Assembly: GCF_029892155.1 (NCBI RefSeq)
Contig: NZ_JARZAG010000005.1
Location: 186,001 to 250,000 of the forward strand
Direction: 5' to 3'
Length of the DNA: 64,000 nucleotides
From: Kitasatospora sp. GAS204B
GTDB taxonomy: Bacteria; Actinomycetota; Actinomycetes; Streptomycetales; Streptomycetaceae
A model generated the notes under the pieces. The model had not been told where the DNA came from and searched no databases. It worked only from the letters and a program-made list of their open reading frames with translations. Each line of letters starts with the position of its first letter. The stretch's first letter is position 1. Positions 8,866 to 17,741 of this stretch are shown one piece after another. Position numbers and translations under genes: made by a program.

Positions 8866-9960
8866 ATGAGCGAGGTACTGCTGGCGGTCGGCACCGAGAA
8901 GGGCCTCTTCCTGGGCCGCAGCCGGGACCGGAAGGTCTGGGACTTCACCGGCCCGATCTTCCCGATGAACGGCGTCTACGCGATCGGCATCGACAACCGC
9001 GACGGACGCACCCGGCTGCTGGTGGGCGCCGACAGCAGCCACTGGGGGCCCTCGGTCTGGCATTCGGACGATCTGGGCGAGACCTGGCTCGAACCGACCA
9101 CCCCCGCCGTGCGGTTCCCCGAGCACACCGGGGCCGCGCTGGCCCGGCTCTGGCAGCTGCAGCCGGCCGGGCCCGAGGCGCCCGGGGTGGTCTACGCCGG
9201 TACCGAGCCGGCCGCGCTCTTCCGGTCCACCGACGGCGGGGAGAGCTTCGACTTCGTCGAGGCGCTCTGGTCGCACCCGCAGCGCGAGCAGTGGGGCGCC
9301 GGCTTCGGCGGGCAGGGCCTGCACACGATCCTGACCGACCCGAAGGATCCGGCCGCGCTCACCGTGGCGGTCTCCTCGGGCGGCGTCTACCGCAGCGGGG
9401 ACGGCGGAGCGAGCTGGCGGCCGTCCAACACCGGGATCAAGGTCAGCTTCCTGCCGGAGGAGTACCCCGAGTTCGGGCAGTGCGTGCACAAGATCGCACC
9501 GGACCCGGTGCTGCCCGACCGCCGCTACCTGCAGAACCACGGCGGGGTGTTCCGCAGCGACGACGCCGGGGACAGCTGGCAGCCGATCGAGAACGGCCTG
9601 CCGGCCACCTTCGGCTTCGCCGTCGCCACCCATCCGCGCCGCTCCGGGGTGGCCTACCTGGCGCCGCTGGAGGCCGACTTCATGCGGATGCCGCCCGACC
9701 ACCGGTGCCGGATCTACCGCACCGAGGACGGCGGCGAGCACTGGGAGCCACTGACCCTCGGACTGCCCGGCGAGGACCACTACGGCGTGGTGCTGCGCGA
9801 CGCGCTGCGCTGTGACAACGCCGACCCGGCCGGGGTCTACTTCGGCAACCGCAACGGTGAGCTGTACGCGAGCGCGGACGAGGGCGACAGCTGGCGGCTG
9901 ATCAAGTCGCACCTGCCCGACATCCTCTGCGTGCGGGCGGCCGTGGTTCCCGTCTCCTGA
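8866..9960 (+). CDS. BNR/Asp-box beta-propeller protein (sialidase-like)
   Basis: The 364-aa protein contains at least six Asp-box motifs spread along its length: HSDDLGETW (66-74), RSTDGGESF, RSGDGGASW, RSDDAGDSW, RTEDGGEHW and ASADEGDSW. These indicate a beta propeller of the exo-sialidase/VPS10-like superfamily. There is no signal peptide, so it is probably cytosolic. No sialidase Arg triad was identified, so a glycosidase function should not be assumed. The ATG at 8866 was chosen because the sequence from there (MSEVLLAVGTEKGLF) begins the first blade; the upstream ATG at 8836 adds only ten unrelated residues. A racemase-fold enzyme gene follows after 39 bp. Confidence 0.8.
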   Translation: MSEVLLAVGTEKGLFLGRSRDRKVWDFTGPIFPMNGVYAIGIDNRDGRTRLLVGADSSHWGPSVWHSDDLGETWLEPTTPAVRFPEHTGAALARLWQLQPAGPEAPGVVYAGTEPAALFRSTDGGESFDFVEALWSHPQREQWGAGFGGQGLHTILTDPKDPAALTVAVSSGGVYRSGDGGASWRPSNTGIKVSFLPEEYPEFGQCVHKIAPDPVLPDRRYLQNHGGVFRSDDAGDSWQPIENGLPATFGFAVATHPRRSGVAYLAPLEADFMRMPPDHRCRIYRTEDGGEHWEPLTLGLPGEDHYGVVLRDALRCDNADPAGVYFGNRNGELYASADEGDSWRLIKSHLPDILCVRAAVVPVS

Positions 9961-9978
9961 CCCTACCCAGCGGTAGGG
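9961..9978. repeat. Inverted repeat between BNR gene and PLP enzyme
   Basis: CCCTACC and GGTAGGG form a perfect 7-bp inverted repeat with a 4-base loop immediately after the BNR gene stop and 22 bases before the next ATG. It could be a weak terminator or an operator for the downstream gene. Confidence 0.45.
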
Positions 9979-9999
9979 GCGCTGTGGCAGGCTGCGCCA

Positions 10000-11199
10000 A
10001 TGACGACCTCTGCCGCCGCCGACCGGGCCCGCTATGACCGCGCCACCGCCGAGTTGGACGCGCCGCTGGCCATCGTCGACCTGGACGCCTTCGACGCCAA
10101 CGCCGCCGACCTGGTCCGCCGGGCCGCCGGCAAGCCGGTCCGGGTGGCCAGCAAATCGGTCCGCTGCCGGGCGCTGCTGGAGCGGGTGCTCGCGATGGAC
10201 GGCTTCGCCGGGGTGATGAGCTACACGCTGGCCGAGTCGATCTGGCTGGTCCGGGCCGGGTTCGAGGACGTGCTGCTCGCCTACCCCTCGGCCGACCGGG
10301 CGGCGTTCGCCGAGCTGACCGCCGACCCGAAGCTGGCCGCCAACATCACCGTGCTGCTGGACGACCCCGCACAGCTGGGGCTGATAGAGCAGGCCAGGGC
10401 GGGCGAGGAGCCGGTGCGGGTCTGCCTGGAACTGGACACCGCACTGGAGTTGCTCGGCGGGCGGCTGCGGGTCGGTGCCCGGCGCTCGCCGCTGCGCACC
10501 CCCGAGCAACTCGCCGCCTTCGCCGAACTGGTGCACACCAGGCCCGGGTTCAAGGTGGTCGGGCTGATGGCCTACGAGGGGCACATCGCCGGGGTGGGCG
10601 ACCGGATCGCCGGCCGGCCGGTCCGCTCGCGGATGATCCAGCTGATGCAGGCCAAGGCCCGGGCGGAGCTGGCCGAGCGGCGCGCGGCGGTGGTGCGGGC
10701 GGTACGGCGGGTGGCGGACCTGGAGTTCGTCAACGGTGGGGGCACCGGCAGCGTGCGGAGCACGGCGGCCGAGAGCGCGGTGACCGAGGTGGCGGCCGGG
10801 TCCGGGCTGTACCTGCCGCGGCTCTTCGACAACTACCGCTCGTTCCAGGGTCGCCCGGCGGCGCTCTTCGCCCAGCCGGTGGTGCGGCGGCCCGGGGTGG
10901 GCGTGGTGACGGTGCTGGGCGGCGGCTACCCGGCCTCGGGCCCGGCGGGGGCCGACCGCTCCCCGGTGCCCCACCTGCCGGCCGGGCTGCGCTACGACCC
11001 GATGGAGGGGGCCGGCGAGGTGCAGACGCCGCTGCTCGGGTCGGCGGCCGACGACCTGCTGATCGGGGACAAGGTCTGGTTCCGGCACGCCAAGGCCGGC
11101 GAGCTGTGCGAGCGCTTCGAGCGGCTGCACCTGGTGGCTGGCGAGGCGGTGGTCGCGACGGTGCCGACCTACCGGGGCGAGGGGCGGACGTTTCTCTGA
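10000..11199 (+). CDS. PLP-dependent alanine-racemase-fold protein (D-amino acid deaminase/aldolase-like)
   Basis: The 399-aa cytosolic enzyme belongs to the fold-type III PLP group related to D-threonine aldolase and D-serine dehydratase. The PLP lysine is in RVASKSVRC (about residue 52). Other family features are APLAIVDLDAFDAN at the N-terminus, GLMAYEGHIAG in the barrel, and NGGGTGS plus GSGLYLPRLFDNY in the C-terminal part. Members act on beta-hydroxy-D-amino acids, but the substrate here cannot be assigned. The ATG at 10000 has no obvious Shine-Dalgarno sequence; the gene may be read through from the BNR gene 39 bp upstream. A bidirectional hairpin lies beyond the stop. Confidence 0.82.
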   Translation: MTTSAAADRARYDRATAELDAPLAIVDLDAFDANAADLVRRAAGKPVRVASKSVRCRALLERVLAMDGFAGVMSYTLAESIWLVRAGFEDVLLAYPSADRAAFAELTADPKLAANITVLLDDPAQLGLIEQARAGEEPVRVCLELDTALELLGGRLRVGARRSPLRTPEQLAAFAELVHTRPGFKVVGLMAYEGHIAGVGDRIAGRPVRSRMIQLMQAKARAELAERRAAVVRAVRRVADLEFVNGGGTGSVRSTAAESAVTEVAAGSGLYLPRLFDNYRSFQGRPAALFAQPVVRRPGVGVVTVLGGGYPASGPAGADRSPVPHLPAGLRYDPMEGAGEVQTPLLGSAADDLLIGDKVWFRHAKAGELCERFERLHLVAGEAVVATVPTYRGEGRTFL

Positions 11200-11245
11200 G
11201 CGGGCGTTCCGCTGAGCTGGCCGGCCCGGGTTGGGGCGGGCAGAC

Positions 11246-11281
11246 CCGTGCCCCGTCGCGTCGGCATGCGGCGGGGCACGG
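11246..11281. terminator. Bidirectional hairpin between convergent genes
   Basis: CCGTGCCCCG (11246-11255) pairs exactly with CGGGGCACGG (11272-11281). It lies between the convergent PLP-enzyme and DUF2510 genes and can serve both. No long U tract is present, as is usual for streptomycete terminators. Confidence 0.7.
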
Positions 11282-11300
11282 TGGGTGAGCTGAGGCGGCG

Positions 11301-12536
11301 TCAGGTGGTGGTGCCGCCTGAGGCGTTGCCGCCGGCGGCGCCGGATCCCGAGTAGTTGGTGATCCCGCTGACGATGGTGTCCATCTGGGAGACCGCCGGG
11401 GCCTTGGCGGCGATGTCGAAGCCGAGCCGCACCGAGATCAGGCTCTTGCCGTCGGCGGACGGGAAGACCACCGACTCGACTGTGCCGTTGTTGCCCTGCG
11501 CCGCGTTGACCTGCCAGCGCACCAGGTAGCCCGCGCGGCCGTCCACGGTGACCGACTGGGACTCCAGCTCCTTGTGGCCGGTGTTGCCCGGGTAGGAGGC
11601 GTTGGCGGCGTCCACGATGTCCTGCTTGGCGGCGGCCTGCGGGTCGGTGCCCTGGATCTGGCCGGTGTTGACGCCGCCGAGGGTGCACTGCTGGCTGTTG
11701 CCGCTGCCGCCGGTGCCACCACCGCTGCCACTGCCACCGCTGCCGCTGCCGGCGCCCGGGCACTGGTAGGGGCCGATGGCGAGGAAGGCCGTGCCGTCGC
11801 CCGCGGTGCCGCCCTGCCAGCCGGTCGGGACCGGCAGCTGGATGCCGCTGTTCATGTCGGCCGCCACGCCGGGCTGGCCGCTGCCGCCGCCGGTGCCCCC
11901 GGAGCCGCTGCCGCCGCTGTTTCCTCCGCTGTTTCCTCCGCCGGGGAAACCCGGGATGCCCGGGAAACCGTTGCCGCCGGTGGAGCCGCCGCTGCCGCCC
12001 GAACCGCCACCGCGCTGGCCGGGGAGCCGGCCGCCGCCGTTCTGCGGGTTGTTCGGCTGCTGCGGGACCGCCTGCGCCGTCTCGCGCGAACCGTGGTGGT
12101 CCGTCGCGAGGTAGGTGATGCCCGAGCCGACGGCCGCGCCGAGCAGGGCGGCCACGGCCGCGGTGATCAGCACCGGACGGCTGATCCGCCGCAGGACCGA
12201 GGGCCGCTGGGGCGGGAGCGGCTCGCCGTACGGGCCGAAGCTCGGCCCCGGGCCGTCCGGCGGAACCGGGTAGCGCACGGCGCCGTTCTCCAGCACCTCA
12301 CCCTCGATCACCTGGGTGCCCTCCAGCACGGCGGTCTCCTCGACGTCCGAGACGCCGGAGCCGCTCTCGCCGGAGCCGACCGTGTCGCCGGAGCCGGTCG
12401 CGTGGCTGGAACCTGGGTCGCCGGGACGGGTGGTGGCCGTCCAGCCCATGCCGTCCCACCAGCGCTCGGGCCGGGGGTCACTGGTGGTGTCCTGCGGGTC
12501 CGGGTACCACCCGGCCGGGATCTTCGCTTCGCTCAC
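11301..12536 (-). CDS. DUF2510-containing single-pass membrane protein with Gly/Ser linker
   Basis: The 411-aa protein starts with a DUF2510 module (residues 6-36: PAGWYPDPQ, then RWWDGMGWT). A charged, proline-containing linker and one transmembrane helix follow (about 121-145, VLITAAVAALLGAAVGSGI). A long Gly/Ser/Pro-rich region (about 160-240, with a second Gly/Ser stretch near 265-285) separates this from a C-terminal globular domain (about 285-395). That domain resembles lipoprotein-like extracytoplasmic domains of actinobacteria. Predicted topology is N-in, C-out. The start is GTG at 12536. Function is unknown; the linker suggests spanning the cell wall. The 219-bp gap to the cation transporter gene holds the divergent promoters. 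Confidence 0.75.
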   Translation of the reverse strand: MSEAKIPAGWYPDPQDTTSDPRPERWWDGMGWTATTRPGDPGSSHATGSGDTVGSGESGSGVSDVEETAVLEGTQVIEGEVLENGAVRYPVPPDGPGPSFGPYGEPLPPQRPSVLRRISRPVLITAAVAALLGAAVGSGITYLATDHHGSRETAQAVPQQPNNPQNGGGRLPGQRGGGSGGSGGSTGGNGFPGIPGFPGGGNSGGNSGGSGSGGTGGGSGQPGVAADMNSGIQLPVPTGWQGGTAGDGTAFLAIGPYQCPGAGSGSGGSGSGGGTGGSGNSQQCTLGGVNTGQIQGTDPQAAAKQDIVDAANASYPGNTGHKELESQSVTVDGRAGYLVRWQVNAAQGNNGTVESVVFPSADGKSLISVRLGFDIAAKAPAVSQMDTIVSGITNYSGSGAAGGNASGGTTT

Positions 12537-12755
12537 ACCAGAAAATGTATGGGCAGGCGGATAAGCGCGATATCAACTGAGTGCCACAATCGGGCCGATT
12601 CGCATGAGATTACGGTGAGAGTGCCCATTCGGAGCAGCAGGAAAGTGGAACGACAACGGTCACCACTGCAGTCTTTGGATCTTCGTCCGATCTACGGTTC
12701 ACTTCCTGCAGGGCATCCGTCCTCGACCGCACCCGGCACTCAGGAGACGACCGCG

Positions 12756-13847
12756 ATGGCCGGCCACCACGACCACCCGCACGACGAGCATGACGCGCAC
12801 GACGCCCCTGACGCCCACGGGCACGGCGCGCACGGGCACGGGCACGGCGCGCACGGCCACTCGCACGGCGGGCACGGCCACTCGCACGGGGTGGCGGCCG
12901 ACGCCGACCGCCGCTGGCTGACCAGTGCGCTGACCCTGATCGTCCTCTTCATGGCCGTCGAGGTGGTGGTCGGGTTCGCCGCGAGTTCGCTCGCCCTGAT
13001 CTCGGACGCCGCGCACATGCTCACCGACGCGGCATCGATCGTGCTCGCCCTGATCGCGATGCGGCTGGCCGCCAAACCGGCCCGCGGCGGGTTCACCTAC
13101 GGCCTCAAGCGTGCCGAGATCCTCTCCGCCCAGGCGAACGGCGTCACCCTGCTGGTGTTGTCCGCCTGGCTGGGCTACGAGTCGATCGGCCGACTGATCA
13201 ACCCGCCCGAGGTCTCGGGCGGCCTGGTGCTGGTCACCGCGCTGGTCGGGATCGTGGTCAACCTCGCCGCCGCCTGGTGCATGTCCAAGGCCAACCGCAG
13301 CTCGCTCAACGTCGAGGGCGCTTTCCAGCACGTCGTGACCGACCTCTACGCCTTCATCGCCACCGCCGTGGCCGGCGCGATCATGCTGACCACCGGCTTC
13401 GGCCGGGCCGACGCGATCGCCTCGCTGATCGTGGTGGTGCTGATGCTGCGCGCGGGCATCGGGCTGGTCCGGGACTCCGGGCGGATCTTCCTGGAGGCCG
13501 CCCCGGCCGGGATCGACCCCAACACGCTGGCCGACCGCCTGGTCGAGACGCCCCTGGTCGAGGAGATCCACGACCTGCACGTCTGGGAGATCACCTCCAA
13601 CCAGCCCGCGCTCTCCGCGCACATCCTGGTCACCCCCGGCGGCGACTGCCACGCCATCCGCCGCGACCTGCAGCGGCGACTGCGGGAGGAGTACCGGATC
13701 ACCCACGCCACCTTGCAGGTCGACCATGTCGGCGAGGACGAGGACCAGCAGCTGCTGCAGATCACCGACGCCGCCGAGGCGCTGGCGGTCGAACACTGCG
13801 CCGACTCGCACGGCCCGGTGCACCGCTCCGGCCCGCACACCCACTGA
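12756..13847 (+). CDS. Cation diffusion facilitator (CzcD/ZitB-like metal exporter)
   Basis: The 363-aa protein is a CDF-family H+-coupled exporter, most likely of Zn2+. A His-rich N-terminal tail (residues 3-45, many HGH and HSHG units) precedes about six transmembrane helices. The metal site pairs are visible as SDAAHMLTDA in TM2 (the family's HxxxD) and HVVTDLYAF in TM5 (HxxxD). A cytosolic domain follows (about 265-345: VEEIHDLHVWEITSNQPALSAHI). AGGAG lies upstream of the ATG at 12756. The long His-rich tail could bind metal before transport. No clear Zur or CzrA-type operator was seen upstream. PhzF follows after 48 bp. Confidence 0.93.
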   Translation: MAGHHDHPHDEHDAHDAPDAHGHGAHGHGHGAHGHSHGGHGHSHGVAADADRRWLTSALTLIVLFMAVEVVVGFAASSLALISDAAHMLTDAASIVLALIAMRLAAKPARGGFTYGLKRAEILSAQANGVTLLVLSAWLGYESIGRLINPPEVSGGLVLVTALVGIVVNLAAAWCMSKANRSSLNVEGAFQHVVTDLYAFIATAVAGAIMLTTGFGRADAIASLIVVVLMLRAGIGLVRDSGRIFLEAAPAGIDPNTLADRLVETPLVEEIHDLHVWEITSNQPALSAHILVTPGGDCHAIRRDLQRRLREEYRITHATLQVDHVGEDEDQQLLQITDAAEALAVEHCADSHGPVHRSGPHTH

Positions 13848-13895
13848 AACGGCGGCCGGCGGAATGACGCTCGGGCCCGTGGTGTTCGGACGACC

Positions 13896-14747
13896 ATGAC
13901 TACAGTGCTGCGCTATGCCGCCTTCACCACCGACCCCGCCGGCGGGAACAGGGCGGGCGTGGTGCTGGACGCCACCGGCCTGACGGACCAGCGGATGCTG
14001 GCCATCGCCGCCGAGTTGGGCTACTCGGAGACCGCCTTCCTCACCCCCGACCCGGCCGGCGGTGAACGCGCCTACCGGGTGCGGTACTTCGCGCCCACCC
14101 TGGAGGTGCCGTTCTGCGGCCACGCCACCATCGCCGCCGCCGTGGCGGTGGCCGAGGCGACCGGCCCGGGTGAGCTGGTCTTCGAGACCGCGGCGGGCAC
14201 CGTGCCGGTGGCCGTCACCGCCGGTCCGGACGGAGTGCTGCGGGCCACCCTGACCAGCGTCGAGCCGCACGTGCTGCCGGTCGACCAGGCCGACGTGACC
14301 GAGGCGCTGGCCCTGCTCGGCTGGACCACCGCCGAGTTGGACCCGACCCTGCCGCCCCGCTACGCCTATGCGGGCGCCCGCCATCTGGTGCTGGCCGCCC
14401 GCAGCCGGGAGCGGCTGGCCGAGCTGGCGTACGAGTTCGACGGACTCGCCGCCTTCATGACGAAGCGTGAGCTGATCACCCTGCAGCTGGTCTGGCGCGA
14501 GTCGGCCACGGTCTTCCACGTCCGCGATCCCTTCCCGGTCGGCGGCGTGGTCGAGGACCCGGCCACCGGCGCGGCGGCCGCCGCGTTCGGCGCCTACCTG
14601 CGCGAGCTGGGCGAGGCCGGCGAGACGGCCGAGCTGACCCTGCGTCAGGGCGAGGACATGGGCAGCCCCGGCCTGCTGAGCGTGGAGCTGCGGGCGGGCG
14701 ACCCGCGGGTGCGGGTGTCCGGCGCGGCGGTGCGACTGCCCGCGTAG
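13896..14747 (+). CDS. PhzF-family isomerase/epimerase
   Basis: The 283-aa protein has the two-domain diaminopimelate-epimerase-like fold of the PhzF/YddE family. The catalytic Glu appears in LGYSETAFL near residue 48. The conserved FCGHATIAAAVAV segment follows at about 70-82, and DPATGAAAAAFGAYL is the C-terminal mirror motif. Most family members outside phenazine clusters have unknown substrates, and no other phenazine gene is present here. The ATG at 13896 gives the family N-terminus (TTVLRYAAFTTDPAGGNRAGVV). Confidence 0.88.
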   Translation: MTTVLRYAAFTTDPAGGNRAGVVLDATGLTDQRMLAIAAELGYSETAFLTPDPAGGERAYRVRYFAPTLEVPFCGHATIAAAVAVAEATGPGELVFETAAGTVPVAVTAGPDGVLRATLTSVEPHVLPVDQADVTEALALLGWTTAELDPTLPPRYAYAGARHLVLAARSRERLAELAYEFDGLAAFMTKRELITLQLVWRESATVFHVRDPFPVGGVVEDPATGAAAAAFGAYLRELGEAGETAELTLRQGEDMGSPGLLSVELRAGDPRVRVSGAAVRLPA

Positions 14748-14815
14748 CGCGGCGCTGACGGGCCGCCGCGCCGACCGGTCCGTGACTTGTCGGTGCGGTG
14801 CGGGATGATCGGAGC

Positions 14816-15739
14816 GTGACCCTGATGCTCCTCGACACCGCCAGCCTCTACTTCCGGGCGTACTTCGGCGTGCCCGAGTCCGTGAAGTCCCCGGACGGCG
14901 TTCCGGTGAACGCCGTCCGCGGGCTGCTGGACTTCATCACCCGCCTGGTCCAGGATCACCGTCCGGACCAGCTGGTCGCCTGCATGGACGCCGACTGGCG
15001 CCCGCAGTGGCGGGTCGACCTGATCCCGACCTACAAGACCCACCGCCTCGCCCCGGAGCAGCCCCCGGGCGAGCAGAACACCGAGGAGATCCCGGACACC
15101 CTCTCCCCGCAGGTCCCGATCATCGAGCAGGTGCTGGACGCCCTCGGCATCGCCCGCGTCGGCGTCCCCGGCTACGAGGCGGACGACGTGATCGGCACCC
15201 TGGCCACCCGGGCGAGCGTGCCGGTGCGGATCGTCACCGGCGACCGCGACCTCTTCCAGCTGGTCGACGACGCCCGCGGTGTCCAGGTCGTCTACCCGCT
15301 CAAGGGCGTCGGCGCCGCCCAGCTGATCGACGAGGCCGCGCTGCGCGAGAAGTACGGCGTCACCGGCTCCCAGTACGCCGACATGGCGGCCCTGCGCGGC
15401 GACCCGAGCGACGGCCTGCCCGGCGTCAAGGGCATCGGCGAGAAGACCGCCGCCCAACTCATCCACGAGTACGGCGACTTGGCCGGCATCCGGGCCGCCG
15501 CCGCCGACCCGTTCACCAAGCTCACCCCGGCCCGCCGCAGGAACCTGCTGGAGGGCGCCGCCTACCTCGACGTCGCCCCCACCGTGGTCCGGGTCGCCAC
15601 CGACATCCCGCTGCCGGACTTCGATCCCGCCCTGCCCCATGAGCCGCTCGACCCGATGACCTTGGAGTCCCTCGCCGCCCGCTGGGGCCTGGGCTCCTCT
15701 CTCACCCGCGTCCTCGACACCCTCGCAGCCACCCGCTGA
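14816..15739 (+). CDS. 5'-3' exonuclease-like (PIN/HhH) protein
   Basis: The 307-aa protein resembles the 5' nuclease domain of DNA polymerase I but lacks the polymerase part. Acidic metal-binding residues are visible in LLDTASLYFRA, CMDADWRPQWR, GYEADDVIGTLA and VTGDRDLFQLV. A helix-hairpin-helix DNA-binding motif (GLPGVKGIGEKTAAQLI) lies near residues 205-221. Such stand-alone flap nucleases process Okazaki-fragment RNA primers and repair flaps. Start choice is uncertain: GTG 14816 and ATG 14825 are in frame, and GGAG at 14811-14814 is better spaced for the ATG. It converges on the oxygenase pair with an 18-bp gap. Confidence 0.88.
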   Translation: MTLMLLDTASLYFRAYFGVPESVKSPDGVPVNAVRGLLDFITRLVQDHRPDQLVACMDADWRPQWRVDLIPTYKTHRLAPEQPPGEQNTEEIPDTLSPQVPIIEQVLDALGIARVGVPGYEADDVIGTLATRASVPVRIVTGDRDLFQLVDDARGVQVVYPLKGVGAAQLIDEAALREKYGVTGSQYADMAALRGDPSDGLPGVKGIGEKTAAQLIHEYGDLAGIRAAAADPFTKLTPARRRNLLEGAAYLDVAPTVVRVATDIPLPDFDPALPHEPLDPMTLESLAARWGLGSSLTRVLDTLAATR

Positions 15740-15757
15740 GAACGGAATCCCTCAAGG

Positions 15758-16528
15758 TCAGACGGGCGGCAGCAGATCGCTCTCGCTGATGGTGTACGTC
15801 AGCAGGGGGTAGCGGAAGTCCGTTTCCTTGTTCTCACGGCGCCGTAGTTGGTAGAACTCGTGCCGCTGGTCATCGTCGGCCAACCTGAGGCGCGCACCCT
15901 GCGGGAGGTATGCCTGTCCGTCGCGAAACCGAACGAAGGTCTTCGACGTTCGAAACGTCACACCCAACCACTGGTTGTCCGCCGCCTGGACGGGCTTGTC
16001 CAATACGATTTTGTGCCTGAGCTGCCGATTCAAGTCGACAGAAAACGCGACGATACTGTTGTGAGCGAGGGGGATCTCGAACTTCTCGCCATCGGACCCC
16101 TTTGATTCGAAGACCAGATTCCTCGGCGGGCTCGCTTCGGGATGCTGGTAGCAGGAGAAGACGGCGATAGACGACTCGCCGGCCAGATCGAGGGCCTGGT
16201 CGGAATGGCTGCCCATGGTTGTGTAAGCATTCGTGTAGCTCTCGATGAGAGCGTTGTTGAAGCCGACCGAAAGCGCCGCGCTTTCCTGAACCTGTTGCGC
16301 CAGCCGTTCGTGCACCTCCTGGAAACGCTGTGCCGGGCTGCTGTACCGAGCGGTCGTACGTACGAGAGGCACACCACCAGCCTCGTCGACCTTGGTGAGC
16401 GTGGCGCCTCGCCGACCTTTTCCTACGTCTGCCAGGCGAGCCGACGCGGACAGCTCCGCAAAGAGATTCTCCTCGGTCGGCAGAGCGCACGAGAGGATCC
16501 CGTCCGAGATCCTAGAGTCGGGGGGCAA
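15758..16528 (-). CDS. AlkB-like 2OG-Fe(II) dioxygenase, second gene of a pair
   Basis: The 256-aa protein has an AlkB-type double-stranded beta-helix signature. NALIESYTNAYTTMGSHSD carries the HxD iron ligands (His108, Asp110). SIAVFSCYQH and NLVFES form the following strands, RHKIVLD supplies the distal His172, and WLGVTFR supplies Arg193. AlkB has Arg-x5-Arg at the last position; here the first Arg is replaced by Trp187, so 2OG binding may differ. The start seems to be TTG at 16528 with GGGGG upstream, overlapping the preceding gene by 17 bases. Codons such as ATT, GAT and TTT are commoner than in neighbouring genes, suggesting transfer. The substrate is unknown. Confidence 0.65.
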   Translation of the reverse strand: MPPDSRISDGILSCALPTEENLFAELSASARLADVGKGRRGATLTKVDEAGGVPLVRTTARYSSPAQRFQEVHERLAQQVQESAALSVGFNNALIESYTNAYTTMGSHSDQALDLAGESSIAVFSCYQHPEASPPRNLVFESKGSDGEKFEIPLAHNSIVAFSVDLNRQLRHKIVLDKPVQAADNQWLGVTFRTSKTFVRFRDGQAYLPQGARLRLADDDQRHEFYQLRRRENKETDFRYPLLTYTISESDLLPPV

Positions 16529-17741
16529 TGTAGTCCCCCGTGTTCATACTGAAGAGAAACTCGTCACCGTAATCAATGAAGGACGAGGTCCTGTTCTCCT
16601 CGGCGTACAACCTGCGCAGCTCGTCCATGCCGACCTGCGTGGGTGGCCCCAGCTTCACCAGATCCCCGGGCGCTTTGAGGAACGTGTGGCCGTTCTTGTG
16701 AACGGCTTCGGCGCTCGAACAGCGCACCACGTATCCCAGGCGGGTCGGGAGCAACTCGGCGTCCAATGTCGAAGGCCGGATCTCATGCGTGTACAGGCGG
16801 TTGGTGGACAGTGGCATGAAGAACACGGAGCCGGGATAGAGAGTCAGGGTGAACTGCGGGGGGAGCGCGACCCCGCCGCGTTCTTCGGTCGGCTCCTTGA
16901 GGCGAAAGTGGAGTTTGGTCAGCCCGCTGGCACCCTTCACGCCGTGGTCGAAGGCGTCTTCGGCCAGGGGCTGCAGCTTGTCGATCCGGTCATAGAAAGT
17001 GCAGAAGGCCATGATGCCATTGGCGGGCATGTCCTTGGTCTTGTCGGCATGGGCCGAGATCTTGGCCTTGGACTGCTTGCGCTCGGCCGTGGCAAGGGTG
17101 TTGTGGTAGATCTGAGCGAGGACGTGATTGAGCGGTGCCTGGTTCCGGAAGACGGCGGCGGCCTCGCGGTTCAGCGCCTCGACGATGCGCGTGTCGGTCG
17201 GGCGAAAGCTCTCGGTCGGCCCCGAGAGATTCGTGGAGCACCGGAGCAGACGGAAATGTAGTTCGTCACCGGTTCGCGTGACGGGCGTCAGATAGATTCC
17301 GCTGCGATGGGCTGTTCCGGGTTTGGTGGACTCCGTCAGGGACTGGAAAGCGTGCTCCGCACGGATCCGTCCGAAGTGATCGGCGCCGAGTCCGAAAAAT
17401 CGGCGATAGTACACGCCCGCGCCGTGTACGCGGATGGGAACTCGGCCGAGGTCGACGAGGGTCCAAGGCTTGTCGACGTCCTCGTGGTAACCGTGTGACA
17501 GCTCCCGGATGACGAATACCCGGGCAGCCGCGTGCAGTTGGCGGCCGCTGATCCCGGATACATCGCCACACAGGTAGACGGTCTTCTGTGCGAGGTCGGG
17601 CGAACCAGAAGCAAGGTCCTCCGGCGTGATCGTGGACCCGAAGAAGTCCCTGATCAAGTCATTGTCTTGCACCATCGAAGGCGCAACCAGGATGTTGCTC
17701 GCATCCTCGATGCGGGCTTCTGTCAGTTCTGGTGTGTACAT
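16512..17741 (-). CDS. Divergent 2OG-Fe(II) dioxygenase, first gene of a pair
   Basis: The 409-aa protein contains a C-terminal oxygenase core: SAHADKTKDMPANGIMAF with His231 and Asp233 as the HxD ligands, YTHEIRP with His319, and RLGYVVR, where Arg334 and Arg340 reproduce the AlkB Arg-x5-Arg spacing. About 200 N-terminal residues match no family I recognise. The ATG at 17741 (MYTPELTEARIEDASN) is preferred; an in-frame ATG at 17945 would add 68 low-complexity, poorly conserved-looking residues. Codon use is less GC-biased than in flanking genes. It overlaps the second oxygenase gene by 17 bases, so the two probably form one functional unit. Possible roles are nucleic acid or protein hydroxylation or demethylation. 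Confidence 0.62.
   Translation of the reverse strand: MYTPELTEARIEDASNILVAPSMVQDNDLIRDFFGSTITPEDLASGSPDLAQKTVYLCGDVSGISGRQLHAAARVFVIRELSHGYHEDVDKPWTLVDLGRVPIRVHGAGVYYRRFFGLGADHFGRIRAEHAFQSLTESTKPGTAHRSGIYLTPVTRTGDELHFRLLRCSTNLSGPTESFRPTDTRIVEALNREAAAVFRNQAPLNHVLAQIYHNTLATAERKQSKAKISAHADKTKDMPANGIMAFCTFYDRIDKLQPLAEDAFDHGVKGASGLTKLHFRLKEPTEERGGVALPPQFTLTLYPGSVFFMPLSTNRLYTHEIRPSTLDAELLPTRLGYVVRCSSAEAVHKNGHTFLKAPGDLVKLGPPTQVGMDELRRLYAEENRTSSFIDYGDEFLFSMNTGDYIAPRL

Noticed and set aside
8734..11763. 1009-codon minus-strand open frame across the BNR and PLP-enzyme genes
   Set aside because: It spans several real genes on the other strand and shows only low-complexity His/Arg/Gly sequence.
12537..12755. 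Zur box in front of the cation exporter gene
   Set aside because: No TGAAAATGATTTTCA-like palindrome was found; the AT-richer stretch does not match.
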